Positions 51,079-61,122 are shown, numbered from the stretch's first letter. The stretch is DNA of 64,000 nt from Pseudomonadota bacterium (GCA_023418595.1 JAEZZI010000006.1:62001-126000), one strand, 5' to 3'. The notes: generated by a model not told the origin, from the sequence alone. Numbers and translations: made by a program.

Positions 51079-51600
51079 TCAGTCGCCGCCGCTGCCGCCG
51101 CCGCCACCTGCCCCGCCGGACACGCCGAAATTGACCGTGCCCTGGGCAGCGATGTTGGTTGCCGCCTGGGTGTTGGCATTCAGCCCGGTATTCCATGCAT
51201 TGTTTGAAATGCCGGCAAACGCTGCGAACGCATTGTCGTTGATGGAATTGTTGCCGCTGTTGTAGCCGACGGCGGTTTCGGACCCGTCTTCACCATCGAA
51301 ATCTGCGACTTCGTCGAGATATTGGTTGGTGTTGATTGCGGTCAGCACCTGGGTGGCCACAACATTGGTATCCGCGCTGCTGTAGGACGAGGTTTTCGAC
51401 AGGCTCCAGTTCGAGCTGGAGGTATAGCTGTCGGCGGCATTGTCGACAGCGAAATAATCCAGCAGGTCGTTGACCAGAATGTTGCGATCGCTGTCATTGT
51501 CGATCGTGCTTGGCCCTCCGGTCGTTTGTGCCAGCGCGGGGCCAGCCATCAGCAGGCCGGCCGCAGTCGCGCCAGCCAGGAATACGGATTTCACACGCAT
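51079..51600 (-). CDS. Asn/Ser-rich secreted protein, likely functional amyloid subunit
   Basis: The 173-aa protein has a signal peptide ending GPALAQ (residue 25), no Cys in the mature part, and high Asn, Ser, Thr and Ala content. Residues 120-150 (NDNAFAAFAGISNNAWNTGL, then NANTQAATNIAAQG) have the N-x-G-x-N-x3-Q spacing seen in Fap amyloid repeats. It ends in a Gly-rich tail (GGAGGGGGSGGD). First gene of the four-gene minus-strand operon, 71 bp before the second. A major fibre protein is the best inference. Confidence 0.75.
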   Translation of the reverse strand: MRVKSVFLAGATAAGLLMAGPALAQTTGGPSTIDNDSDRNILVNDLLDYFAVDNAADSYTSSSNWSLSKTSSYSSADTNVVATQVLTAINTNQYLDEVADFDGEDGSETAVGYNSGNNSINDNAFAAFAGISNNAWNTGLNANTQAATNIAAQGTVNFGVSGGAGGGGGSGGD

Positions 51601-51819
51601 CGTCTTCTCCTGTTCGCTGTGCCGTCGCATCGCGTGCGGTGCGGATCGGCTCCACCCCCCTCAATGGAGGCAGGAACAGAGATATTCGGGAAGCTGGCCG
51701 CGCGGCGTGCGCGGGGGCAACCATCCGATTGGTAAATCACCGGAGAAGCATGTGTCGAAACGCAAAGTTGCTGATCGTCGCACCCGTTCGAGGAATAAAC
51801 GACGCTGTCCGACCGGGCC

Positions 51820-52500
51820 TCAGGGCAGCGGCTGAGCCACCACTTCGTTCGGCGCATAGACCGGCTGACCGGGACTCGGGGCCAGTCGTTTGTCGGCGGT
51901 CACGAACGCGAACCGCTCGCTTTCATACTGATCGGGAGAAACCGTCAACCTCGGCGGTGGCGGCGGCGGTCCGGCATCCTGCGGCATCCGCTGGTCGGTC
52001 ACCAGCACCCGCCCGCCCATCGCGGTCAGCGAAAACAGCCGCTTGGCGAACGCGACGGGCATCCGAATGCAGCCATGCGACGCGGGATAGCCGGGCAGGT
52101 CGCCACCATGCAGCGCGATCCCGTCCCAGGTCAGCCGCTGCATGAACGGCATGGGCGCGTTCGAATAGAGGTTCGACCGGTGAAATTCGCGCTTTTGCAG
52201 GATTTCGAACAGCCCCAGCGGCGTCGCCTTGCCCTTCTTGCCGGTCGAAACCGTCGTCGCGCCGATCATCCGACCGTCGCGAAAGATATAAGCCATCTGC
52301 GCGGGGACGGAGATCACCATCTCCACCTCGCCGCCCTCGGTCGCGGCAAGCGCCCGGTCGTCCCAGCCGAACTGGCCGTTCTTCAGATCGACCGCGCGCG
52401 GATCGTCGGCGATCCGCACCAACTGCGCGCTCGCCATCGGCGCCGTCATCAGGGCGGCGGAAACCAGAAACGCGGCAGCGAAAGGCCGGATCGAACCCAT
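51820..52500 (-). CDS. L,D-transpeptidase, YkuD family
   Basis: The 226-aa exported protein (signal ending ASAQ, about residue 26) has the YkuD catalytic motif HGGDLPGYPASHGCIRMP with nucleophile Cys and supporting His. It would form 3-3 peptidoglycan crosslinks or attach proteins to the wall. The C-terminal tail is Pro-rich. It lies upstream of the amyloid-like operon on the same strand, 219 bp away, so it probably has its own transcript. Confidence 0.93.
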   Translation of the reverse strand: MGSIRPFAAAFLVSAALMTAPMASAQLVRIADDPRAVDLKNGQFGWDDRALAATEGGEVEMVISVPAQMAYIFRDGRMIGATTVSTGKKGKATPLGLFEILQKREFHRSNLYSNAPMPFMQRLTWDGIALHGGDLPGYPASHGCIRMPVAFAKRLFSLTAMGGRVLVTDQRMPQDAGPPPPPPRLTVSPDQYESERFAFVTADKRLAPSPGQPVYAPNEVVAQPLP

Positions 52501-52699
52501 GGCGAATCCCCTTTGGCAGACAGGCTGTCGTCCCGATATTGCACGCGCAACGCCTGAAAAGGCAAATCGGCACCGTCATCGTCCCGATCCGGGAATGCCA
52601 CATATCGGCCATGATTGCGCGGCGAACCGCGCTGCGCGTGCGGTCGCTCGCGGATGGGAATTGCCTTGCGTTACCGACCGCTAACCCAATTCATGATAT

Positions 52700-53437
52700 A
52701 TGGGGCGCATGGTAGAGAGCGTTGGGGAACAAAGAGCCCGGCTGGCGAGCGAATCGCATTCCCGCCGGGCATTCGTCAAAACCGCACTGGTCGCCGGTGG
52801 CGCGCTGGCGATACCGGGGTGCGTCAGCGCGCCCGGCGGCCCGCCGCAGAGTGCCGCGGTTGCCCCCCCGCCTCCCCTGCCCGCGCCCGTTCCGGCTCAG
52901 GCAAAGCGCGTCCATGCGACGCCGCCGGGCGTGCGTCACCAACTGTTCCAGCGCGCCATCGCATCGCTCGAGCGGCATGATCGCCGGTTCCGCTATCACG
53001 ATCGCATCGCGCTCGCCGATTTCACGCCCTTTTCCGCCAAGCCGCGCCTCCAACTGATCGACCTGCACGCCGGCACGGTGCGCAACATGCTCGTTACCCA
53101 CGGCATCGGATCGGACCGCGAGCATTCGGGCTTCCTCAAAAGCTTTTCCAACGTCCCCAATTCGGAAGCGACGTCGGAAGGCGCCTATGCAACCGCCAAT
53201 TATTATTACGGCCAGCACGATCATTCGCAGCGGCTGCTGGGGCTCGATCACACCAACAACAACGCGCTCGACCGTGCGATCGTGATCCACGCCGCCTGGT
53301 ATGCCAATGCCGACATGATTCAGAAGCACGGCATGATCGGTCGCAGCCAGGGCTGTTTCGCGGTCGGCCAGAGCGAACTGGCGGGCCTGTTCGCATGGCT
53401 GGGCGAAGGCCGGTTGCTGTACGCCGGGCGGGTGTAA
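52700..53437 (+). CDS. Murein L,D-transpeptidase catalytic domain protein (YkuD_2 type)
   Basis: The protein is 245 aa from ATG 52700 or 242 aa from 52709. A twin-arginine segment (SRRAFVKTALVAGGALAIPGC) suggests a Tat lipoprotein (Cys41). The domain shows FSAKPRLQLIDL, THGIGSDREHSGFLKSFSN, IVIHAAWYAN and the catalytic GRSQGCFAVG. This is a second L,D-transpeptidase fold family, divergent from the first one at 52500. Confidence 0.9.
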   Translation: MGRMVESVGEQRARLASESHSRRAFVKTALVAGGALAIPGCVSAPGGPPQSAAVAPPPPLPAPVPAQAKRVHATPPGVRHQLFQRAIASLERHDRRFRYHDRIALADFTPFSAKPRLQLIDLHAGTVRNMLVTHGIGSDREHSGFLKSFSNVPNSEATSEGAYATANYYYGQHDHSQRLLGLDHTNNNALDRAIVIHAAWYANADMIQKHGMIGRSQGCFAVGQSELAGLFAWLGEGRLLYAGRV

Positions 53438-53484
53438 GAACGGCTTCCCCCGTTTCCTTTCTCTCCTATCCGGTCGCTCCTCTA

Positions 53485-53563
53485 TCCCGTTCGTTTCGAG
53501 CGAAGTCGAGAAACGCGCCGATGCCTACGGCACGTTTCTCGACTTCGCTCGAAACGAACGGGA
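53485..53563. repeat. Perfect 31-bp inverted repeat
   Basis: The arms 53485-53515 and 53533-53563 are exactly complementary over 31 bases (core TTCGAGCGAAGTCGAGAAAC) with a 17-nt loop. A degenerate copy is at 13141-13214. It lies between the L,D-transpeptidase and nadE genes. Confidence 0.88.
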
Positions 53564-53629
53564 CCAGGAACCGAAGCGCAATCCGCCTTTCAGTAGCGCC
53601 CCCGCCATTTCGCGCTTAGGTCTGCGCGC

Positions 53630-55699
<2,070 letters not shown>

Positions 55700-55711
55700 A
55701 GCACAATACCC

Positions 55712-55824
55712 ACCTCCGTTCGCATTGAGCTTGTCGACCCGAAGGTCGGCGTCAGCCAAATGCTGTCCTTCTTAGCAGCGAGAAAAGGACAGCGCTGCGA
55801 CAAGCTCGGCACGAACGGGGGTGA
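55712..55824. repeat. Inverted repeat, GAGCTTGTCGAA family, third copy
   Basis: Outer arms CCTCCGTTCGCATTGAGCTT and AAGCTCGGCACGAACGGGGG are imperfectly complementary, with inner CTGTCCTT/AAGGACAG. It lies after nadE and before the convergent HPF-like gene. Confidence 0.75.
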
Positions 55825-55856
55825 ATTAGAAACCCGCAGCCTCAAAACCCGCAGCC

Positions 55857-56171
55857 TCAATAAGTCCGCTGCTTGCCGAACTCGGTATCGAGCGCCGACA
55901 CCAGTTTCGAGACTGCCTCGCGCGTCGCCGTGCCGACATCGCGACCGGTGGCCGACACGGTGACTGGTTTGCCGTTGTTGGGTCGCGCCTCGACATTGGC
56001 GCGAATATCGTCGCTGCCGCCGCGCGGGCCATTCTGGTCGGCGACGTGTATCTCGACCCGGCTCAGCCGTTCGGAAAAGCGCGACAGCCGCTCGCCGAAC
56101 AGGGTTTCCACATCGGACGCGACGCCGTCATGGCCGTCGATCCGGTTATCGCTGTTGAAGATAATCTGCAT
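55857..56171 (-). CDS. HPF/RaiA-domain ribosome hibernation-like protein
   Basis: The 104-aa protein resembles the sigma-54 modulation/RaiA fold: a basic helix (LFGERLSRFSERLSRVEIHV), DQNGPRGGSDDIRANVEARP, and a C-terminal helix ATREAVSKLVSALD. Family members block the decoding centre of stored ribosomes. It is short and somewhat divergent, so a different ligand is possible. Confidence 0.78.
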   Translation of the reverse strand: MQIIFNSDNRIDGHDGVASDVETLFGERLSRFSERLSRVEIHVADQNGPRGGSDDIRANVEARPNNGKPVTVSATGRDVGTATREAVSKLVSALDTEFGKQRTY

Positions 56172-56213
56172 GTCCGACCAACGAGCCGTCCCGCCCGCCG
56201 TTCCGCCACGCCG

Positions 56214-56633
56214 TCAAATTCCGCTCGGCAACCGTCCCCGGTTCCGAATTGCATCGACGCTGAATGCGCCTGGCCCGGCAAACACGAAATAGAGAAAGAC
56301 GAAGCAATAGAGGATCGCCGCATCCCCGCCATTGTTGATCGGCCAGAAATTCTGCGGCGCGTGCGCTATGAAATAGGCCGCCGCCATCGTTCCCGATGCC
56401 AGAAACGCCGAGGGCCGCGTGAACAGCCCCAGCGCGATCAGCACGCCCGTCACCAGTTCGATCAACCCGGCGACCGCCCCCGGATTATCCAGCACGAGTC
56501 CGCTCCCGGCACGTTCGCCGCCGGGAAAGGACAGGAATTTCTGGGTGCCGTGCGCCAGGAACAACAGCCCCGACATGATCCGAAGGAGGCCATGTGCTGC
56601 GGGTGCATATCCGGCAAGTCGCGCGCTGTTCAT
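56214..56633 (-). CDS. DoxX family membrane protein
   Basis: The 139-aa protein has four hydrophobic helices with the DoxX pattern LLRIMSGLLFLAHGTQKFLSFP, GLIELVTGVLIALGLFTRPSAF and FVFLYFVFAGPGAFSVD. DoxX-like proteins have been linked to redox stress at the membrane; no partner is adjacent. It follows the promoter of the divergent CoA-transferase gene. Confidence 0.9.
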   Translation of the reverse strand: MNSARLAGYAPAAHGLLRIMSGLLFLAHGTQKFLSFPGGERAGSGLVLDNPGAVAGLIELVTGVLIALGLFTRPSAFLASGTMAAAYFIAHAPQNFWPINNGGDAAILYCFVFLYFVFAGPGAFSVDAIRNRGRLPSGI

Positions 56634-56925
56634 GCGATACCCTTCTCATGATGGGCTGGACGCGCAACCTAGCGGCCTGGAAATTCTGCACAACCCTGCG
56701 AGGATGGCGCGAAAAACCGGACGCAAACGAGGGGCGCTGCGTCCGGTCCCTGGTGCGACCCAGTAGCCGCGCTGAGGCGCCGCTGGACGCGTGAATGATC
56801 CGGTCACCAAACCGCCGCAAGCGACTTGCGATCGCGAGCGGCGTGGATCGGATCAACCGTCCGTCGCATCTTGCCAGCGCATCCCAGCCCTCCCAAGATC
56901 AGCGCGAATTGGGGAGGGATACGGA

Positions 56926-57987
56926 ATGAACGGACCATTGACGGGCCTTCGCATCGTCGAATTTGCTAGCATCGGCCCCGCCCCGTTCGGTGCGATGCTG
57001 CTCTCCGACCTCGGCGCGGAAATCCTCAGGATCGACCGTGCCGATGCGCCGTGGCCTCATATGCCGATCGTGTCGCGCGGGCGCGCGGGCCTGACCCTCG
57101 ACCTCAAATCGGATGAAGGTCGCGCACGGGCGATGGCGGCGATGGATGCCGCGGACATCGCGATCGAGGGGCTGCGACCCGGCGTGATGGAGCGGCTGGG
57201 GCTTGGTCCCGATTCCGCCTGTGAACGCAACGACCGGCTGATCTATGCGCGAATGACGGGATGGGGACAGGACGGTCCGCGCGCGCAACAGGCGGGGCAC
57301 GACATCAATTATATCGGCCTCACCGGCCTGCTGGCGATGCTCAATCCCCCCGGACAAGCCCCCCGGCCCCCGCTCAACCTGCTCGGCGATTACGCCGCGG
57401 GGTCGCTCTATCTGGTAATCGGCATCCTCGCCGCCCTCGCCGAGCGCAGCCGGTCGGGAAAGGGCCAGGTGGTGGACGCCGCGATCGTCGATGGCAGTGT
57501 GTCGCTGATGGCGCCGATCCTGGGCATGATCGCAGGCGGCTTCATGCCCGGCGATCCCAGCAAGGGCGTGCTGGCGGGGAATGCCCCCTATTATCGCAGC
57601 TATCTGTGCGCCGACGGCCTCGCCATCGCTGTCGGCCCGCTGGAGCCGCAATTCAGGCGCACGTTGACGGACGCAATGGGTCTGGCGCCCGATGCGCTGA
57701 ACGGCGATCCGAACGCGGCGGCGGAAATGCTGGCCGCGCTATTCGCGACCCAGCCGCGCGATCACTGGCTGGCGAAACTCGATCCCGTCGATGCCTGCGC
57801 GACGCCCGTGCATGGCTGGCAGGAAGCGCGATCCGATCCGCATCTGGCGGCGCGCGGCGTGTTTCGCGGCGACGGCCCGGTGCCCAATCCCGCGGTCGCG
57901 CCCCGCTTTTCACGCACGCCGGGCGCGGCGCAGCCGAACGGCGACGGCGCCGCGTTGCTCGAACGCTGGATCGGTCAATCGCGATAA
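56926..57987 (+). CDS. CaiB/BaiF family (class III) CoA transferase, AMACR-like
   Basis: The ATG at 56926 behind GGGGAGGG gives 353 aa with GLRIVEFASIGPAPFGAMLLSDLGAEILRI, DLKSDEGRARA, LIYARMTGWGQDGP and the catalytic Asp region NLLGDYAAGSLYLVIG. That last motif and length fit alpha-methylacyl-CoA racemase more than formyl- or carnitine-CoA transferases. A role in branched fatty acid or sterol breakdown is likely. Longer in-frame starts upstream are not supported. Confidence 0.9.
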   Translation: MNGPLTGLRIVEFASIGPAPFGAMLLSDLGAEILRIDRADAPWPHMPIVSRGRAGLTLDLKSDEGRARAMAAMDAADIAIEGLRPGVMERLGLGPDSACERNDRLIYARMTGWGQDGPRAQQAGHDINYIGLTGLLAMLNPPGQAPRPPLNLLGDYAAGSLYLVIGILAALAERSRSGKGQVVDAAIVDGSVSLMAPILGMIAGGFMPGDPSKGVLAGNAPYYRSYLCADGLAIAVGPLEPQFRRTLTDAMGLAPDALNGDPNAAAEMLAALFATQPRDHWLAKLDPVDACATPVHGWQEARSDPHLAARGVFRGDGPVPNPAVAPRFSRTPGAAQPNGDGAALLERWIGQSR

Positions 57988-57990
57988 AGG

Positions 57991-58075
57991 TGGTGCGGGC
58001 GGTGGGAATCGAACCCACACTCCTTGCGGAACCGGATTTTGAGTCCGGCGCGTCTACCAATTCCACCACGCCCGC
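57991..58075 (-). tRNA. tRNA-Leu (anticodon CAA)
   Basis: The minus strand has acceptor GCGGGCG/CGCCCGC, anticodon arm CCGGA-CTCAAAA-TCCGG (CAA), a long variable arm and encoded CCA: a class II tRNA of 85 nt reading UUG. It lies four bases after the CoA-transferase stop on the opposite strand. Confidence 0.96.
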
Positions 58076-58147
58076 ATCCGCGCGCCAAAGCATCGCGAAG
58101 GCGTGGCTGCTAACCGATCCGCTCGCGATCGGCAAGCCACCCTGCGT

Positions 58148-59653
58148 TCAATTCACTGGCGCGCGCCGCCGATAGCTGAGCGCCTCCGCGACATGTACGC
58201 GCGTAACCGTGTCGCTGGCTGCAAGATCGGCGATGGTCCGTGCAACGCGCAGCACCCGTATATAGCCGCGCGCGGTCAGGCGCATCGCGGCGGCGGCCTC
58301 CGCCAACAGCTTCGTACCCCCCTCATCGGGCTGCGCGGCGTCGAGCGCATCACCATCCGCCTCGGCATTGGTCCGCGCGGGCGTGTCGGCATAGCGCGCA
58401 GACTGACGCGCACGGGCGGCGGCGACGCGGGCGGAGACGGTCGCGCTGTCCTCGCCGGTCGATGGCAGGATGAGGTCAGCGGCGCTGACCGGCTCTACCT
58501 CAATATGCAGGTCGATGCGGTCGAGCAAAGGGCCCGATACCTTGGCCTGATAATCCGCCGCACAGCGCGGCGCGCGGCTGCACGCCAGTGCGGGATCGCC
58601 CAGATGGCCGCAGCGACACGGGTTCATCGCCGCGATCAACTGAACCCGCGCCGGAAAGGTGACATGGGCATTGGCGCGCGCGACGCTGACCGTGCCGGTT
58701 TCCAGCGGTTGCCGCAGCGAATCGAGTACCGGGCGCTGGAATTCGGGCAGTTCGTCGAGGAACAATACGCCCAGATGCGCGAGGCTGACCTCGCCGGGTT
58801 TCACTTTCAGTCCGCCGCCGACCAAAGCCGCCATTGATGCCGAGTGATGCGGGCTGCGATAGGGCCGCATGCGCGTCATTCGCCCGTCGGCCAGCGTGCC
58901 CGCGACCGAGGCGACCATCGACGCCTCCAGGGCCTCGCCCGCGTCGAGCGGAGGCAGGATGCCGGGCAGGCACGACGCCAGCAGCGACTTGCCCGCGCCC
59001 GGCGGCCCGACCATCAGCATGTTGTGGCCGCCCGCGGCGGCGATTTCCAGCGCCCGACGGGCTGTTTCCTGGCCCTTCACCTGGCTGAGGCAGGGGCCGT
59101 GCACCACGGCTTCCGCCTCGCCGGGGCGCGGGGCGGACAGCAGTTGATGCCCTTTGAAATGGTTCATCAGCGCGATCAGGTCGGGCGCTGCCAGCACCTC
59201 GATGTCACCCGCCCAACTCGCTTCCGACCCTTGCGCGGCGGGGCAGACCAGCCCCCTGCCCGTCTCCGACGCCAGCAATGCCGCGAGCAATACGCCCGGC
59301 GACGCCGCAATCCGGCCATCGAGACTCAATTCGCCCACGACGACGTAACCGCTCAGCGTCTCGGCATCCACGATCCCCATCGCGCCGAGCAGCCCGAGCG
59401 CAATCGGCAGGTCGTAATGCGATCCCTCCTTGGGCAGATCGGCAGGCGACAGGTTGACCGTGATCCGCTTGGGCGGCAGCGCGAGGCCGATCGCGGCGAT
59501 GGCGGCGCGCACCCGTTCGCGGCTTTCGGCCACCGCCTTGTCGGGCAGCCCGACCACGACGAAGGCGGGAACGCCGGGCGCCACCTGCACCTGGACCTCG
59601 ACGCTCCGCGCTTCCAGTCCCAGATAGGCGGCCGTCGCCACGGTCGCGACCAT
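58148..59653 (-). CDS. comM: YifB/ComM Mg-chelatase-like AAA ATPase
   Basis: The 501-aa protein has the N-terminal Lon-like ChlI domain (AAYLGLEARSVEVQVQVAPG, VNLSPADLPKEGSHYDLPIA), the AAA core with Walker A MLMVGPPGAGKSLLASCLPGI and Walker B LFLDELPEF, and the Cys-rich insert AMNPCRCGHLGD...RCAADY. ComM is a hexameric helicase for branch migration during natural transformation. No other competence genes are in the window. Confidence 0.95.
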   Translation of the reverse strand: MVATVATAAYLGLEARSVEVQVQVAPGVPAFVVVGLPDKAVAESRERVRAAIAAIGLALPPKRITVNLSPADLPKEGSHYDLPIALGLLGAMGIVDAETLSGYVVVGELSLDGRIAASPGVLLAALLASETGRGLVCPAAQGSEASWAGDIEVLAAPDLIALMNHFKGHQLLSAPRPGEAEAVVHGPCLSQVKGQETARRALEIAAAGGHNMLMVGPPGAGKSLLASCLPGILPPLDAGEALEASMVASVAGTLADGRMTRMRPYRSPHHSASMAALVGGGLKVKPGEVSLAHLGVLFLDELPEFQRPVLDSLRQPLETGTVSVARANAHVTFPARVQLIAAMNPCRCGHLGDPALACSRAPRCAADYQAKVSGPLLDRIDLHIEVEPVSAADLILPSTGEDSATVSARVAAARARQSARYADTPARTNAEADGDALDAAQPDEGGTKLLAEAAAAMRLTARGYIRVLRVARTIADLAASDTVTRVHVAEALSYRRRAPVN

Positions 59654-59687
59654 TCAGTTCCCCCCAATCGGCCCCAAAAACCTTCCA

Positions 59688-59760
59688 CCAGCGCTCAGGC
59701 TGAGCCTGTCGAAGCCGGGTGAATGCCAACACCCTTTGTCAGGCTCAGCCTGAGCGCTGG
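59688..59760. repeat. Perfect 21-bp inverted repeat, CAGGCTCAGCCTGAGC family
   Basis: Arms 59688-59708 and 59740-59760 are exactly complementary with a 31-nt loop; each arm also contains the palindrome AGGCTGAGCCT. It is in the divergent comM/PGPGW spacer. Not obviously related to the other repeat families. Confidence 0.85.
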
Positions 59761-59865
59761 AGAAAAGACTTGTTCGTAACGAAGCTTAGCGGCTTTTCGC
59801 GGCTATGGAACCGTTCATCGCGTCCAGCACTTGTTCACCCGAGACACGTCATCAACTGGAACATC

Positions 59866-60171
59866 ATGACGCAGAACGAACGCCCCCCGATCCGCCGCAT
59901 GGTCGAACTCGTCACCGGGTTTGCGCTGATTGCGCTGTCGCCCATCATCGGCGTCATTCCGGGGCCGGGCGGCATTTTCGTGTTCGCCGCCGGGCTGTGG
60001 CTGGTGCTGCGCAATTCGTGCAAGGCACGGCGGCTGTTCGTCCGGCACAAGCGACGCTGGCCGCGAGTCGAGGCGTTCGTCGACAAGGCGTTGCAGCGCA
60101 AGAGCGCGATGCGTCGTCGTCGGCTCGAAAGGACGCAGGCCGAAAGCGGGGTTCCGCAACCCGCACGTTGA
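59866..60171 (+). CDS. PGPGW-like transmembrane protein
   Basis: The ATG at 59866 gives 101 aa with two hydrophobic segments around IGVIPGPGGIFVFAAGLWLV, the motif of the PGPGW putative membrane family, and a long, very basic C-terminal half (RHKRRWPRVEAF, SAMRRRRLERTQ). Function is unknown. The basic tail may bind RNA or ribosomes; it lies 84 bp before rpmH/rnpA. Confidence 0.78.
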   Translation: MTQNERPPIRRMVELVTGFALIALSPIIGVIPGPGGIFVFAAGLWLVLRNSCKARRLFVRHKRRWPRVEAFVDKALQRKSAMRRRRLERTQAESGVPQPAR

Positions 60172-60255
60172 CTTGGGCGACCGGTTCGCATAAGCGCACC
60201 CTTCACATGGCCGCCGCTTATGGCGGCCTTTTGGTTTTACGAATACCTTTAGGGA

Positions 60256-60720
60256 ATGACCGATGAAGCGGACCTTTCAGCCGAGCAACCTGGTGCGCGC
60301 ACGCCGTCACGGCTTCCGCTCGCGCATGGCGACTCCGGGCGGCCGCAACGTGATCCGGGCGCGCCGCGCACGCGGCCGCAAAAAGCTGTCGGCCTGATCC
60401 AGCTGACGCGGCGGGGGGATTTCCTCGCCGCAAACAGCGGGCGGCGGGCGCCGATGCCCGGATTTGTTCTGCTGGTGCGGCCACGCGCCGACGATTCGCC
60501 GACGATGCGGATCGGTTACACGGTTTCAAAAAAAGTGGGCAACGCGGTGACGCGCAACCGGATGAAACGCCGGTTGCGTGAACTTGCGCGTGAGGTTCTG
60601 CCGGTCGAAGGCGTGCCAGGCGCGGATCATGTGCTGATCGGGCGCGCCAGCGGCATCGAGCGGGACTTTGCCGAGCTGCGGGCGGAATTGTCCAAGGCGC
60701 TGAAGAAGGTGCGGCGGTGA
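60256..60720 (+). CDS. rnpA: Ribonuclease P protein component, N-terminally extended frame
   Basis: The RnpA core (LTRRGDFLAANSGRRAPMPG, GYTVSKKVGNAVTRNRMKRRLREL) starts near residue 48. In frame upstream the only ATG, GTG or TTG start is the ATG at 60256, seven bases before the rpmH ATG, so the 154-aa frame contains the whole of rpmH in another phase. AGGG at 60251-60254 is well spaced for rpmH but only one base from this ATG. The alternative is a CTG at 60394 overlapping the rpmH stop (CTGA). RnpA helps the RNase P RNA trim tRNA 5' ends. Confidence 0.88.
   Translation: MTDEADLSAEQPGARTPSRLPLAHGDSGRPQRDPGAPRTRPQKAVGLIQLTRRGDFLAANSGRRAPMPGFVLLVRPRADDSPTMRIGYTVSKKVGNAVTRNRMKRRLRELAREVLPVEGVPGADHVLIGRASGIERDFAELRAELSKALKKVRR
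60263..60397 (+). CDS. rpmH: 50S ribosomal protein L34
   Basis: The 44-aa protein begins MKRTFQPSNLVRARRHGFRS and ends RARGRKKLSA, an unmistakable L34. AGGG nine bases upstream is its ribosome-binding site. It is too short for many ORF callers and lies entirely inside the rnpA frame. Confidence 0.97.
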   Translation: MKRTFQPSNLVRARRHGFRSRMATPGGRNVIRARRARGRKKLSA

Positions 60721-60737
60721 TTCGCCTCCGCCCATTC

Positions 60738-60847
60738 GTCACCCCGGCCAAAGCGCCGGGGTCCCCTAAGCCGATTGCGATGAGCAAGGGCCTCGTGGGA
60801 AGCCCAATGCCGCCTGGTGGACCCCGGCACTTCGGCCGGGGTAACGG
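60738..60847. repeat. Long inverted repeat, CACCCCGGCC family
   Basis: Arms near 60738-60760 and 60822-60847 (GTCACCCCGGCC, GCGCCGGGGTCC versus GGACCCCGGC, GGCCGGGGTAAC) match imperfectly; related to 38887-38992. It fills most of the rnpA-yidD gap. Confidence 0.75.
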
Positions 60848-60868
60848 GTTGGTTGGGGAGCCCGCCCC

Positions 60869-61081
60869 ATGATCGCAAAGCTCCTCATTCTCATCGCGCG
60901 CGCCTGGCAGCTCGGCCCCTCGGTCATTCTGCCGCCGTCATGCCGCTATTCGCCGTCCTGTTCGGCCTATGCAATCGAGGCACTTCGCCGCTATGGGGCT
61001 GTCAAAGGCGGCTGGCTCACGCTTCGGCGGATCGGGCGCTGTCATCCCTGGGGCGGATCGGGCCACGATCCCGTTCCTTAG
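60869..61081 (+). CDS. yidD: Membrane protein insertion efficiency factor YidD
   Basis: The 70-aa protein has the YidD pattern: an amphipathic N-terminus (IAKLLILIARAWQLG), SCRYSPSCSAYAIEALRRYG with its cysteines, and GCHPWGGSGHDPVP-like end (RCHPWGGSGHDPVP). It helps YidC insert membrane proteins and sits in the usual rpmH-rnpA-yidD-yidC order. Confidence 0.95.
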   Translation: MIAKLLILIARAWQLGPSVILPPSCRYSPSCSAYAIEALRRYGAVKGGWLTLRRIGRCHPWGGSGHDPVP

Positions 61082-61122
61082 GCCGGTGCTGTAAGGCGCG
61101 ACCTGTTTTCTGAGGACTATCG

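Noticed and set aside
60172..60262. Replication origin near rpmH
   Set aside because: In many bacteria rpmH adjoins dnaA and oriC. Here no dnaA gene or cluster of TTATCCACA boxes is present, and alphaproteobacterial origins usually lie elsewhere.
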